Below are positions 1-8,730 of a stretch of DNA of 21,823 bases, in pieces; the first letter of the stretch is position 1, and each line of letters opens with the position of its first letter. A program made the translations under genes and the position numbers. Source of the stretch: Chara braunii (Eukaryota > Streptophyta > Charophyceae > Charales > Characeae); assembly GCA_003427395.1 (NCBI GenBank), contig BFEA01000089.1, positions 1,124,627 through 1,146,449 on the forward strand, in the 5' to 3' direction. A model generated the notes under the pieces. It was not told the DNA's origin. It saw only the letters and a list, made by a program, of their open reading frames with translations, and did no database searches.

Positions 1-103
1 ATGAGGATGATGATGTATGTTTGGGGCTGCATTGCAATATTGATTGTTCGGATCATTGGTATCTAAGTCTTCCGCTGTGCTATTTTATACTTTGTATTGA
101 AAG

Positions 104-247
104 GTCGGTTCTTGTTCTGGTCTGCACCTATACGGTATGCAACAATAGCCACTGAGAGAACCATAGCCACTGCTGCTGCACTCATGGCAAGACAGGTTTC
201 CCTATTCTACAAGTCACTGGGCCAAACAGCATTGATTGCTTCCCCAG
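104..247 (+). other. Weak candidate exon, unrecognised
   Basis: An open stretch has protein-like composition (hydrophobic and Ala/Thr-rich) and ends in CCCCAG followed by GTGAAG, which resembles a plant splice donor. No clear acceptor with a pyrimidine tract precedes it and I recognise no family. The rest of 1-840 shows only short random-looking ORFs and no gene I can support. Confidence 0.13.
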
Positions 248-840
248 GTGAAGGATTAACTGTTGGTACCTCTTCATCCTCAGGTATCCATCTAATCAGT
301 TGGAGGAAGAGAGATCACTGCCCTCCACCATAGCACCTTCTCCTACCCTCACAGACAGGAAGAACAAGCAAAAAGGAAATGCTGTGTTGCCAACCTGGGT
401 GCACCCGGGGACTCAGCAACTCCTCGTTCATCAAGCCTCCCTTAGTCTTTTGTAGCACACCAATAAGACGAAAAATCATCAAGAGAGAAACACGAGAGCA
501 AGTACTTCAGGCCAAATCCCAACACTACCCCTTCAAGAATGGCAAGGGCCGCTCACACAAGCCACAGCTGGCCGTTGTCAGTCGAACAATGGCGGGCCAC
601 TCTCTCCAGCCATGTCAAGCCAGATGCTGACGTGTCTCACAAGGTCCGGGAGGCACGTCTCCCAGGTCGCTCGGGGTGTCAGTAACAGATGACGCAGTGC
701 TGCTATGCAGATGCTTACGGTAGCGCCGCAATCATCCCATCCTTCCTTCCACCCACACAAACGTGTTCCTTTCACTGTGGGAATAAAAAAATGCCAGCAG
801 TGCTCCCTCCAGCACTGCTTCTGCAAACTCTGCTTCAGAT

Positions 841-1175
841 GTCATGTCTTCAACGAGCCCATGGCAGCAGGACGAGTCTGATCATTGTTGTTGTTATCCT
901 TGTTACTTGCTGTTGTTGTTGTTCTTGTTGCATTTGTTCTTGTTGCTGTTGTTGTTGCTGTACCCCCTGTGCCAGTGCTGCTTCCTCCAGCTCCTCCCCT
1001 TCCACTGCTGCACCTGCCAGCACTGCTCCCTCCAGTGCCTCCCCTTCCAGAGCCACTCCCTCCAGCGCTGCTCCGCCAACGTTGCTCCCACCACCGCTGC
1101 TCCCACCCACTCGCGAGCCAGCACCCCGCTCCCAAGCCAGCGCCCTGCTCACAAACCATGCGCAGCCATGGTGAC
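841..1175. repeat. Low-complexity GTT/CTG tract and CCAGC-type minisatellite
   Basis: Positions 885-960 are an interrupted GTT/CTG trinucleotide tract. Positions 975-1130 are imperfect 12-18 bp repeats built on CTCCAGC/GCTGCTCC. Because of this composition long ORFs open in several frames on both strands: poly-Cys/Leu/Val, Ser-Pro-Ala-rich, and a minus-strand poly-Gln. I see no signal favouring one of them as a gene. Confidence 0.7.
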
Positions 1176-2089
1176 CTCTCTGTTTATTCACATATCGAAG
1201 CAGCACTTATGATGAAGACAAAAATGAGATCACACTGCGTACAAGGAAGTCTAAGTGTGAATGCAGGCTGAATGTCTTCAGCATTTTTTCAAGGTATGAA
1301 GAATGGATACTATGGAACTGGAAAAAAATGATGTGTCTAACTGAGTGCTGCTTGCATGTGCTAGACTTCACCAAGTTGTCAAGAGGCCTGAGTCAGGTCA
1401 ACATGAACTCCAACAAAGTCAAACTGTCAAGCAGAGTTTAGCCCCATCTGACCGGAGGTTAGATGAAATTAACCCATTTGACCCCATCCAACTGGAGTTC
1501 TGACCAACCTGACCGGATGCCCGCTTGGAGTCAGCTATAGGTTAATGAAGGTTAACCACCACATGGTCGGTCTTCATAGTGCAATCCTCGTGACTTTACA
1601 GCAGCAGCCTGCAAACCTCAAAAATGTTGGGTTACTAGGGGTTAGTAGAATGATGCACACACCCAACCCACAGGTCAGTCATTTCAAAAGCTTGAAGCCT
1701 TTTGACCTAGTGGGGGAGGAAACGACATAACCCAGAAATTGTCAAGTCGACGGAAAAGTCGTGTAAATGATGCTCTGCTGCCTCTGCAGGGATTTCTCTG
1801 GTCATTAGCAGCCACCTACTCTCTCTCTGACAGTCTATTTTCTCGAGTTTTTTAGTTCTTGGTGCTCACATCAGGTATCAGCTGTGTGCGGGCCCTGAGG
1901 GGGTGTGGGATAGGCAAGTTGATAGCTATTAGCATCAGGCAGCAGTAGGATGAACCTGGCCTGACGAACCTGGCACCCTATGATGACCAGGTTCAAGTTA
2001 AGTTGTCACAGAATACTGACAACAGTGTCGGACATACAGAAGTATGGGTATAGACTCTATACCAGTCTCTAGACCAGTCTTTCGTTTGC
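1176..2089. other. Non-coding interval, nothing supported
   Basis: No credible coding region. Positions 1440-1530 hold loosely repeated words around TGACCGGA and CAACTGGAG, and 1950-2000 repeat GAACCTGG, which may be decayed minisatellite. Only short ORFs without family resemblance are present. Confidence 0.5.
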
Positions 2090-2262
2090 ACACTGCTTTC
2101 TTTTCTCTTCTTTCCTTCCGTTTCGAGTGAAGGGCAGACATGGCGTTTTCCGTATTCAACGTAGTCCGAGAAGGATGGCGGGGAAGAGGAAGAAGGAAGA
2201 AAGGAGAAGAGGGGAGAGAGAAGAGACAAGAGACAAGAGAGAAGAGAGAAGAGAGAAGAAAG
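2090..2262. repeat. Pyrimidine-rich segment, then a long purine tract
   Basis: Positions 2094-2120 are CT-rich. From 2169 to about 2262 the + strand is almost purely purine (GGAAGA, GAGAGA and AGACAAG words). The tract opens spurious Lys/Arg/Glu-rich and Ser/Leu/Phe-rich ORFs on the two strands. Positions 2263-2766 that follow hold nothing I can identify. Confidence 0.7.
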
Positions 2263-2777
2263 AATCTTCCATTGCTATACAAAGAATAGTACATGGTGTC
2301 CATATGAACCACAGCAATGCCCTCAGATTACATGCAATTGGAAGCTCAACCACGGGGGAGAGGATAGAACTGCAAAGAGATTCGGACAAGTGTTAATTTT
2401 CCCTTCCTGCCGCCATCTCCATTGTACTGATCCTTAGACCACTAACAATCAGTTATATTCAGGTGCAATCAAATTGCACAAGTCCAAGGAGCACAGACTT
2501 GCCCCCATGGGTCTTCAACTTCCTATCAACTATGAGCCTGTTCACCGGCCACACAATCTTCTTCCTTCTTACTCCTTGTCTGCCCTCCTTTTCGGGCGCC
2601 ACCCAATCCTAACTCTCTAGTCTGTGCAATGTCTCCCAGCTCCAGGTTCATGCACAGCTCGTAGCCTTTTCAGACCTCCCCTATGTGGCGCCAGTGCGGG
2701 TGCGCTCACCCCATACCGACAGCTTTTGCAGATATGCCAGGAGGATGCAGCACTGCCCCCTGAACCTTAGCGCTGCT

Positions 2778-3121
2778 GCTTTTTTCTTGTTTTGAAAAAC
2801 TAAGGTATATTCTTCTGTCAAGTATCCCTTACACTACCTACCCTCATCTACCTAGACAGGTGATCTACATGCAGGGGCTAACCAGAGCTACATCTACCAA
2901 ACAGGGGCAACCAAAGTCTACTGACCATATGAACTAATCACCAGCTAGGACTGGCAGGGGCAGAGGCCTCCTGGGAGAACCCAGGATTCTACCAGGACCA
3001 ACTAGGGAGGGCAAGCCAACTATCCCGGCTGGCTAACACCAAGCAGGCCGCAGGCGGCTGCGGGGAATCGAACCCACAACCTCCTGAATGGGTAACCAAG
3101 TGAGCTAGGCCGCTGACCCTA
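2778..3121 (-). mobile_element. tRNA-derived SINE (344 bp) with target-site duplication
   Basis: Read on the minus strand, the element opens with a degenerate tRNA head. It has an A-box-like TAGCTCACTTGGTTA (complement of 3093-3107) and a good B-box GGTTCGATTCC (complement of 3064-3074) with GTGGG before it and CCCCG after. The T-stem pairs for only three base pairs, so this is not a functional tRNA. A roughly 270-bp unrelated body follows and ends in an A-rich tail (complement of 2781-2795). The element is flanked by TTAGCGCTGCT (2767-2777) and TTAGCTCTGCT (3122-3132), 10 of 11 identical, as expected of a duplicated target site. The architecture (pol III promoter, body, A-rich end, duplication) is that of a SINE. 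It would be transcribed by pol III and moved by a LINE's machinery. I cannot assign it to a named family. Confidence 0.75.
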
Positions 3122-3132
3122 TTAGCTCTGCT

Positions 3133-3403
3133 TTGCGTAGGCAAATGCTGAAGGATTAGCTAAAGTGAGCTCGTAAGACCTCACCGCTTATTCCTGCGAT
3201 TGGAAAATAGACGGCAGTTATATAGGTGAGCGACTCAGTTGCACCTCAAGGTCCTTTCCCCAAAAGGAAAGAGCTGGTTTCCCAGTTCCATTCTATTTCT
3301 GTGCCCAAGAAGGTCTGTCTTGTGACAAGTGCGATGCAGTAGGCTCTGGGTGCAAAGAAACTGCCACATGTCAATTTTCAGGGGCCACATGGCAGCACAT
3401 ACC
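3133..3403. other. Non-coding interval
   Basis: No gene or repeat recognised between the SINE's right duplication and the 25-bp direct repeat. Confidence 0.4.
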
Positions 3404-3534
3404 AGGTTTCTTCAAAATAAGTGCACCAGTTCATAAGCTACCTGTGACCTGCTGATGAATGCCCAACGTCTAATCAATTTCTTGTCTCTTGGATCTGCAA
3501 AAAACACTTAGGTTTCTTCAAAATAAGTGCACCA
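3404..3534. repeat. 25-bp direct repeat, two copies
   Basis: An identical 25-bp word containing TTCTTCAAAATAAGTGCACC occurs at 3404-3428 and 3510-3534, 106 bp apart. The sequences on either side of the two copies differ. It could be the edge of a decayed DNA transposon or a short duplication. Nothing else is recognisable from 3535 to 3945. Confidence 0.75.
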
Positions 3535-3949
3535 AACTCGCAAAATGAATATACTTGCAGCTGCACAGAGGAGGACAACAAAGTTCAGAACTTCAAAAAA
3601 AGGTGTATTTGCACAGTGCACAGTTTTCACTCAGAGAAGTCTGACTTTCTCGCTGAGAAGATTTGTGTGTCTGAGGAGATACCAAAGTCTTGCCTGAGTT
3701 TGAAATGATGTTTCCGAAATTGCTTTTGTAAAAAATGGCTTGTCTAAGTTGTCTTGGATAAGTCGATGACTATTCCCACGAGTTCTGGTTTGTCCAAGTG
3801 CCTGCTGTAATCACCTTTCTGTACTTCGTTCTGGGTTTTGGAGAAGGACTTGCCGGCGAATGGTGAACTCGAAGGGTTGGACCAGGACATTTAAACCGCT
3901 AGTACACGACCCCAGCCTTGCAGAAAGTTTTTGTCGCCACAAGCAAAAC

Positions 3950-4005
3950 TCGGAGGCGCGGCGCGGCCAGGCCCGCCGTTGAAAAAAAAAATCGGCGGCC
4001 TCCGA
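3950..4005. repeat. GC-rich inverted repeat around an A10 run
   Basis: TCGGAGGC (3950-3957) and GCCTCCGA (3998-4005) are a perfect 8-bp inverted repeat. Inside it CCGCCG and CGGCGG form a second nested pair around a run of ten A residues. It stands out as a GC-rich island in a balanced background. Positions 4006-4628 hold no gene I can support. Confidence 0.6.
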
Positions 4006-4628
4006 AGTGGTGCGGGTTTCATGCTGACACCCGGGGGCCGACATGTGGTGTACTGGTGCTTTAACTGCTTGACTGGATTTGAACTCCGTATGAGAGATTA
4101 TTTCCGATTTGAAGCATTGGGGGGATAGGACTGAAAGCTACCCTATTGTATAGATACAAGGATAGTAGAATGAATGGACAGGGGCATAGAGGTAGTAATA
4201 ATTTAGGGACCTGGTAGGGACTTTCCAGCAATTTTGACAAGACCTGTGGGTGGTGGTACCGGTAGTACCAGGTGAATATCGACTGGTACAAGTCTAGGAC
4301 TGCCCGGACACAAGGGAGATTACAACCAGTAAACGTGGAGGCAAGGTAGGCGAGGCCTAGAGCCACTGGAGGAGAGAGAACTTGGCCAGTTGACCTGCAA
4401 GTCCAGCCACTATATCACTTGTGTGTCACTTCAGCAACTCGCTTCCCCAACAGTGATGATACTGCTCCGCCCTGAGGGTGATTAGTGGAGCAGATCGGGA
4501 GTGAGGAGAGAGCTTGAAGGCGAGGGAGATGACCTCGATGACTATGGAGGAGGAGATGAGGGTTGATGGGGGAGGATTAGCCCATGGGGATGGGTTCTAG
4601 TGCCCACATGGGCAAATAGACGACGGCG

Positions 4629-4910
4629 ATGAAAGTAGGAAATCGTGATGAGGACTTATGTTCCGGCTACGGTGGACTACCGTCTTCATCCCTGTGTGTA
4701 GTGCTATATCAAAGAGATCCTCTTCACGCTCCAGACTTCACCCAAGTCAATGGTAATGCTTCTCTAAGAGGAGAGACAGGGTATGCATTTGTCTTGTACA
4801 TGCTGCTCGAGTGCAGGGATGGCATGCTGGACATTGTAGTGCTATGTAGGAGAGAATTTGGGGATAGAAGAGCAGAAGGACGTCCATTCTCAAGAGCATT
4901 AGCTAGGTAA
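4629..4910 (+). other. Unrecognised 93-codon ORF, doubtful
   Basis: An ATG-initiated ORF encodes a mixed-composition product without a recognisable domain. It ends just inside CTAG/GTAAAC, a passable splice donor. No promoter, acceptor or homologue supports it, and it may be chance. Positions 4911-5299 after it show nothing. Confidence 0.12.
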
Positions 4911-5299
4911 ACCCGTTGGACATTAAAATTCTTGCTTCAAATTGTTTCTTGGTTATAGACCGGTAATAAGAGATGAGGCAGAGATATGAGGGTGATGAAA
5001 TGGAGGCGACATGAGGGGGGGAAGTTGACATTGAGAGAATCCTTGTACTCTTCTTTTTCTTTTCCTTTCCTCATTCCTCTCTTCTTTCTGTCTCCCATTC
5101 TTTATCTTTGTATTGTGATTCATGTACTTTCCCCAAAATTGAATATTGCATCATGCCAGATGAATGAAAATCGCTGTATTGTTTTCAGGTAGGTGCACAT
5201 ATTCAGGACCTACACCCCCGTGAACTGCAAGAGACGTGAAACTAGACGAATATAACTGGCCGTTGATGCTGCTGCTCCTGTGTAGCAGTCGTAGTAGTA

Positions 5300-5322
5300 G
5301 AAAGAAGGAAGAAGTAGAAGAA

Positions 5323-5369
<47 letters not shown>

Positions 5370-5404
5370 AGAGGAAGAGGAAAAAGAAGAAGAAGAAGAA
5401 GATG
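5300..5404. repeat. (GAA)n microsatellite, about 100 bp
   Basis: A nearly uninterrupted GAA tract with occasional GAG/GGA variants. It produces an artefactual poly-Glu ORF on + and Leu/Phe runs on -. Such tracts form triplex (H-DNA) structures and expand by slippage. Confidence 0.95.
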
Positions 5405-5546
5405 AAGGAGGATGGTGTTGGAGGAAGGGAGGGAGGAAAGTAGGGAGAAAAGCACTGATGGCAACAGACTACTGCAGTCACGAAGGAGCTGATCAACTGG
5501 GCACAATCTGTAAGTCATAATGATGTCTCATTATCTTTTTCTGTTT
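5405..5546. other. Spacer between opposed GAA and TTC tracts
   Basis: A G-rich start (GGAGG words to about 5450) is followed by ordinary sequence. No gene is seen. Confidence 0.4.
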
Positions 5547-5587
5547 TCCTTCTTCTTCTTCTTCTTCTTTTTTTTTTTCTTTTTTCA
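5547..5587. repeat. (TTC)n tract with poly-T
   Basis: CTTCTT repeats run into a T-rich stretch. They are complementary to the GAA tract about 145 bp upstream, so the pair can fold as an inverted repeat. Confidence 0.9.
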
Positions 5588-6193
5588 AGAAGAATGAACA
5601 TGTCCATTATAAGGCTGAAAGCGGGGTCAGCATCCCTTACAACAGTACGCACTCACACTTTCGTCCGTTATGGCCGAGGAAACCTGAGACAGCGGCATTG
5701 ATTACTCCTGGACCTAGGAGGATTTACCACTGCTCACCCCTGTTGCTGGTACGCTTTAACCGCGTCACTACTACCTCCTGGCCCGATGCATTGATTGCTC
5801 CCTTCCCTGAGAGGATTAACATCTGTCCAGGCTTTCTTTGATCTAATTCCATCCGGCCCTTGTCTTTTTCTGGTTAAATCAATGCCAATTCCCCTCTTCT
5901 CTTGTTCCCGTTCTATACTTTCGCTATTTTCCTTTTACCCCTTCCCCTTCCCTCTATATGGTGTCCTAAATCTTCTCCTAACTAGCATACCCTCCCTTGT
6001 CACTAATTGCTTGTATATAGATAGTTCACCCCCTTGCGCTAGAGCTGCCTTTGGTCTCTTGGGCCAACACGGCTGCCAAATGTCAAAATTGATCAAATTG
6101 CTTGTCCTCTGGGGATTGCAACTTCGTGTCCGTATGAGAGTTGGGTGAAAATCACCATTACGTCAGTGTGGCGATGGTGTTACTGTTTGGCAG
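5588..6193. other. Non-coding interval with two imperfect repeat units
   Basis: GCATTGATT begins two related units at about 5695 and 5788. Each continues with CTCC and then AGGATT, giving an imperfect duplication of about 40 bp at a 93-bp period. No credible gene is seen. The CT-rich ORF across 5795-6148 looks like chance. Confidence 0.4.
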
Positions 6194-6363
6194 GAAAGGA
6201 TCACACACTCCACGTGCAGACGTGTTGAGCCAAGAAGTGAAAGTTCGTCTGTTCCTTTTTGCAAGTCGAGCAGGTGACCCTGCTGATCTGGATATACATA
6301 CTGGCTTACATGGCGAAGTCTTTGAAAAAGTCGCCGAGCTGGCAGGAGGCCAATCAACAACAG
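6194..6363 (+). CDS. Candidate internal exon of an unrecognised host gene
   Basis: The segment is preceded by GTTTGGCAG (an acceptor-like AG at 6192-6193) and ends CAACAACAG before GTACTGG (donor-like). In the frame beginning at 6195 it encodes about 56 residues of convincing protein composition: a charged-hydrophobic stretch, VKVRLFLFASRAG, then DIHTGLHGEVFEKVAELAGG. This resembles alternating strands and helices more than random translation. I do not recognise the family. The pyrimidine tract before the acceptor is weak. A second candidate exon lies about 330 bp downstream, but the phases do not match directly, so either another exon intervenes or one prediction is wrong. Confidence 0.33.
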
Positions 6364-6693
6364 GTACTGGAGATCTTGAAATGTTTTTGCTTGGCATTAA
6401 CCAAAAGTATTTATTAAATTTTATTTGAAATTTGGAATGTTTGCTGAGGAACAAGACAACCACAGTTGGTGCTTGGTATTCCATGGCACTGGATGGTGAA
6501 TCTTGCTGGAATATGGACAAAGTTCATGCTCGTAGAATATGCATTCTTTTTCTTTTGAGAAATGGAATATCCCCTAGCATTACTTTATCCTTCAGGACTT
6601 GAACTCTGTGAGCTGTTCATCACCAGTTGCATGTGTGTATCACATAGCCACAAGTCAGGCACTTTCTGTCGCACATTTATTTTTTCCTTTCAG

Positions 6694-6793
6694 GGGAAAT
6701 GAACAGACTATAGAGAAGTTGCGAGGGGGATCAAGACTCCCTAATGGTCCCTATGAAAAGTGGGATCCACCCATCCTAAAGGCAGGCAGCATC
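6694..6793 (+). CDS. Second candidate exon, unrecognised
   Basis: A strong 3' splice acceptor (TTTATTTTTTCCTTTCAG, ending at 6693) precedes an open stretch. From 6695 it encodes a mixed, protein-like sequence with GPYEKWDPPILKAGSIW near its end. Beyond about 6795 the frame runs into a purine/G-rich tract and becomes low complexity, so the true exon end is unclear. The entry phase needs two bases from the preceding exon, whereas the 6194-6363 exon supplies one. No family is recognised. Confidence 0.3.
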
Positions 6794-6802
6794 TGGAGGA
6801 AG

Positions 6803-6857
6803 AGGAGGGGTGGGGGTGGGGGGAGAGATGTGGGAAGGAAGAGGGGGCAGGGGAGGG
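6803..6857 (+). repeat. G-run cluster with quadruplex potential
   Basis: At least seven runs of three or more G lie within 55 bp (for example 6807-6810, 6812-6816, 6818-6823, 6832-6834, 6843-6847, 6850-6853, 6855-6857), most separated by 1-8 nt. This fits a G-quadruplex-forming strand. Confidence 0.7.
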
Positions 6858-6997
6858 TTGTGAACAGGGCCAGCCAGACTCTCGATCACTCGATGTTTCT
6901 TCAGTGTGATAACCCGTCCAAACACGGACTGAAACACACAGCTGATTTCTGAGTTTTGCTCATAGACTGAATGCCCTACTGAGTTCCCCGCCTGCTA

Positions 6998-7111
6998 AGT
7001 CTGTGTGTGTGTGCGTGTGCTTGCTGGACTGCATGTCTGTCTGAGTGCTGGTTGGCTTGCGTGTGTGTGACCGTGCCTGTCTGAGTGCTGGTTGGTATGA
7101 GTGTGTGTGTG
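6998..7111. repeat. GT-rich minisatellite
   Basis: (TG)n runs alternate with two copies of TGTCTGAGTGCTGGTTGG, separated by about 43 bp. The array abuts the presumed left end of LTR A and may hide its exact boundary. Confidence 0.7.
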
Positions 7112-8188
7112 TGGCCCGCCAGGGCACTTGTTCGTTCGTTGGGCCCTCAGGGCCGGTACTTACCTGTGGCCGTGGCTTTGAAGGGTTGCAGCGGGGAAGA
7201 AGTACTCAAGTAGCGGGTAGGCCGGTACCGCACCCGGCAGGGGGGTAAATATGCAGGTACCAGAGGCCGAGCAGAAGAAGACAAAAGTGGCATTTTTAGA
7301 GGCCGGTAGTGTCGGCTAGGTCTAGCGGGTACCAGTCTGAGTCTAGGGCCTGTAGGGGCAATATCAGAGTCTGCAATGATGTTCCCTCCAAAAGAGGAGG
7401 AGGTACCGGTTACTTGGGAAGGCCAGCGGCCTGGAAGTGACCGCCCAAGAGGCAAAGCAGGCCGCTATATCTTTCGGCCGGGTGGAAGACCCGGCCTCTT
7501 TTTCGGTGCGCAAGTTTGGCGACACACTGGTGGAGCGCTGACTGGAGCAGCGCTAAGCTGGAGCAGCGCTGTTGGGGAGGAAGGAGAAGGACATGAGGGA
7601 GGAAGAAGGAGGAAGGAGGAAGGAAGGGGGAGGAGCGCCAGGGGTACTTACCTGGCTATGGTGGCAGCCATCTTCATCACCTTGGTGGGCGCTGCAGCAA
7701 GGAGTCCCCAGCCGGGGGGAGTCACATCAAGAAGCTTCAAGGCAGGGCTGGGCATGATGGCCTGAGCTGGAGCAGCCATAGCTGCTCTGGGTTGTCCTTT
7801 GGACATCTGAGCAAGGCCTAGTAGTCCGCCATAGCCTCGGCCTATGAGAGTGAAGAGTGGGAGAGGCGGCCATGGCTATGGTGGACCTTGAGTGATACCT
7901 GCAGTAGAAGAGGGACTCAGACATGATTCTGGACCAGTCATTCAACATTGTATTATTATTTCTTGTATGAATAAGAGAAGGGGGAGATAAGGAGGAGAAG
8001 ATTGTTGGGCGAAGAAGAAGAGCCTTGTCATTGTCTTTGCTGGTGTACAACTTCTTCTTCTTCTTTCTTACTTCTTCTTCTTCTTCTACTCCTCTCTCTC
8101 CTCTCAAGTTCGTTCATTTCTTTCTGCAATTGGATGGCATTGTACTTTCCAGTGGATGTGTATCTCGAAATTGGCCAGGGTCATAACA
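7112..8188 (+). mobile_element. 5' LTR of element A (left end approximate)
   Basis: The right end is fixed by the primer-binding site: GTCATAACA ends at 8188 and TGGTATCAGAGC starts at 8190. The left end cannot be fixed because A's 3' LTR is missing. I placed it at the first TG after the GT-rich array. The segment shares features with LTRs B and C: GGTACTTACCTG motifs (7155-7166, 7643-7654), a GACACACTGGTGGAGC region near 7520 resembling one near 21490 in LTR C, and a CTT/CT microsatellite near its right end (8050-8104). It holds no gene; ORFs across it are chance products of G- and CT-rich sequence. Confidence 0.65.
7464..7496 (+). promoter_or_regulatory. TATA-like box and perfect hairpin in LTR A
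   Basis: GCTATATCTTT (7464-7474) is followed at once by GGCCGGGT (7476-7483), a GGAAG loop and ACCCGGCC (7489-7496), a perfect 8-bp stem, then TCTTTTTC. The position suits a core promoter and start of the R region, by analogy with the TATA palindrome of LTR B. The function is inferred. Confidence 0.4.
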
Positions 8189-8189
8189 T

Positions 8190-8201
8190 TGGTATCAGAG
8201 C
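8190..8201 (+). other. Primer-binding site (tRNA-iMet type)
   Basis: TGGTATCAGAGC lies 1 nt after the LTR end. It matches the primer site, complementary to the 3' end of initiator tRNA-Met, used by many plant LTR retrotransposons. It would prime minus-strand DNA synthesis of element A. Confidence 0.92.
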
Positions 8202-8234
8202 GGATTCTACTTGATGGTGAGAGTTGACTTGCTG

Positions 8235-8371
8235 CCCTAACCCTAACCTAAGTGGTTGAGGGCAACACTTAGGGTTAGGGTTGGCTGGTTGAGGGAAGTG
8301 GGGCAGCGTGGTTGAGGGAAGCTGCCCCCACCTGGTTAGGTCATGTGGGGTCAACATAGAACCTAACCAGG
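8235..8371 (+). other. Three consecutive hairpins in element A leader
   Basis: First, a telomere-like inverted repeat: a CCCTAA array (8235-8252) faces CTTAGGGTTAGGGTTGG (8268-8284), pairing with one bulge. Second, GGGGCAGC (8300-8307) with GCTGCCCC (8321-8328). Third, CCTGGTTAGGT (8331-8341) with ACCTAACCAGG (8361-8371). They lie 45-180 nt after the primer site, where retroelement leaders usually carry packaging or dimerisation structures. That role is inference. Confidence 0.6.
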
Positions 8372-8730
8372 TTGCTTGAGAGTGAGATTAGGGTGTCGAG
8401 ACATTTCGAGGAGACTTCATGCGGCGATTTGAGAGAGGCGACAGTGAGAGGCACTCGCACCTGGAATCTGATTCAAGGGAGACACTTGGTAACTTAAGGG
8501 CTGCCCTCAAGTAGGCGAGCTTGAGGGCCAGCGGCCATTCTGCATCAACGGACTGCAAGTTGCTACTTCGATCTTCAACATCGACGGGGGATCCAGCGTT
8601 GCACTTGGGTGTTGGAGTCAGACCCTCCTGGGAGATAGGACACTAGTGTAGGGGTAGCGTTAGAGGGGTCAGGAGGACCACATGAGAAGGGGGGTGAGTT
8701 CTCTTCATCTCAAAGCTCAAGACCACTCAG

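Noticed and set aside
689-1174. Plus-strand Ser/Pro/Ala-rich ORF as an arabinogalactan-type protein
   Set aside because: Begins with an unrelated segment and a poly-Cys/Val run, lacks a signal peptide, and follows the minisatellite composition.
850-1206. Minus-strand ORF with poly-Gln and Glu-Gly-Ala repeats as a coactivator-like protein
   Set aside because: The repeat tract opens ORFs in most frames; no domain, promoter or splice context supports this one.
3050-3120. Functional tRNA gene on the minus strand
   Set aside because: A- and B-boxes are present, but the T-stem pairs for only 3 bp and no acceptor stem or anticodon arm closes; it is the head of a SINE.
5210-5518. Leucine/phenylalanine-rich minus ORFs and poly-Glu plus ORF
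   Set aside because: Direct translations of the GAA microsatellite.
5795-6148. 117-codon ORF
   Set aside because: Begins inside an imperfect repeat, is pyrimidine-driven (Phe/Leu/Pro/Ser) and has no family resemblance.
8235-8284. CCCTAA/TTAGGG repeats as an interstitial telomere
   Set aside because: Only two or three units per arm, in inverted orientation and inside a retrotransposon leader directly after the primer site; better read as a hairpin.
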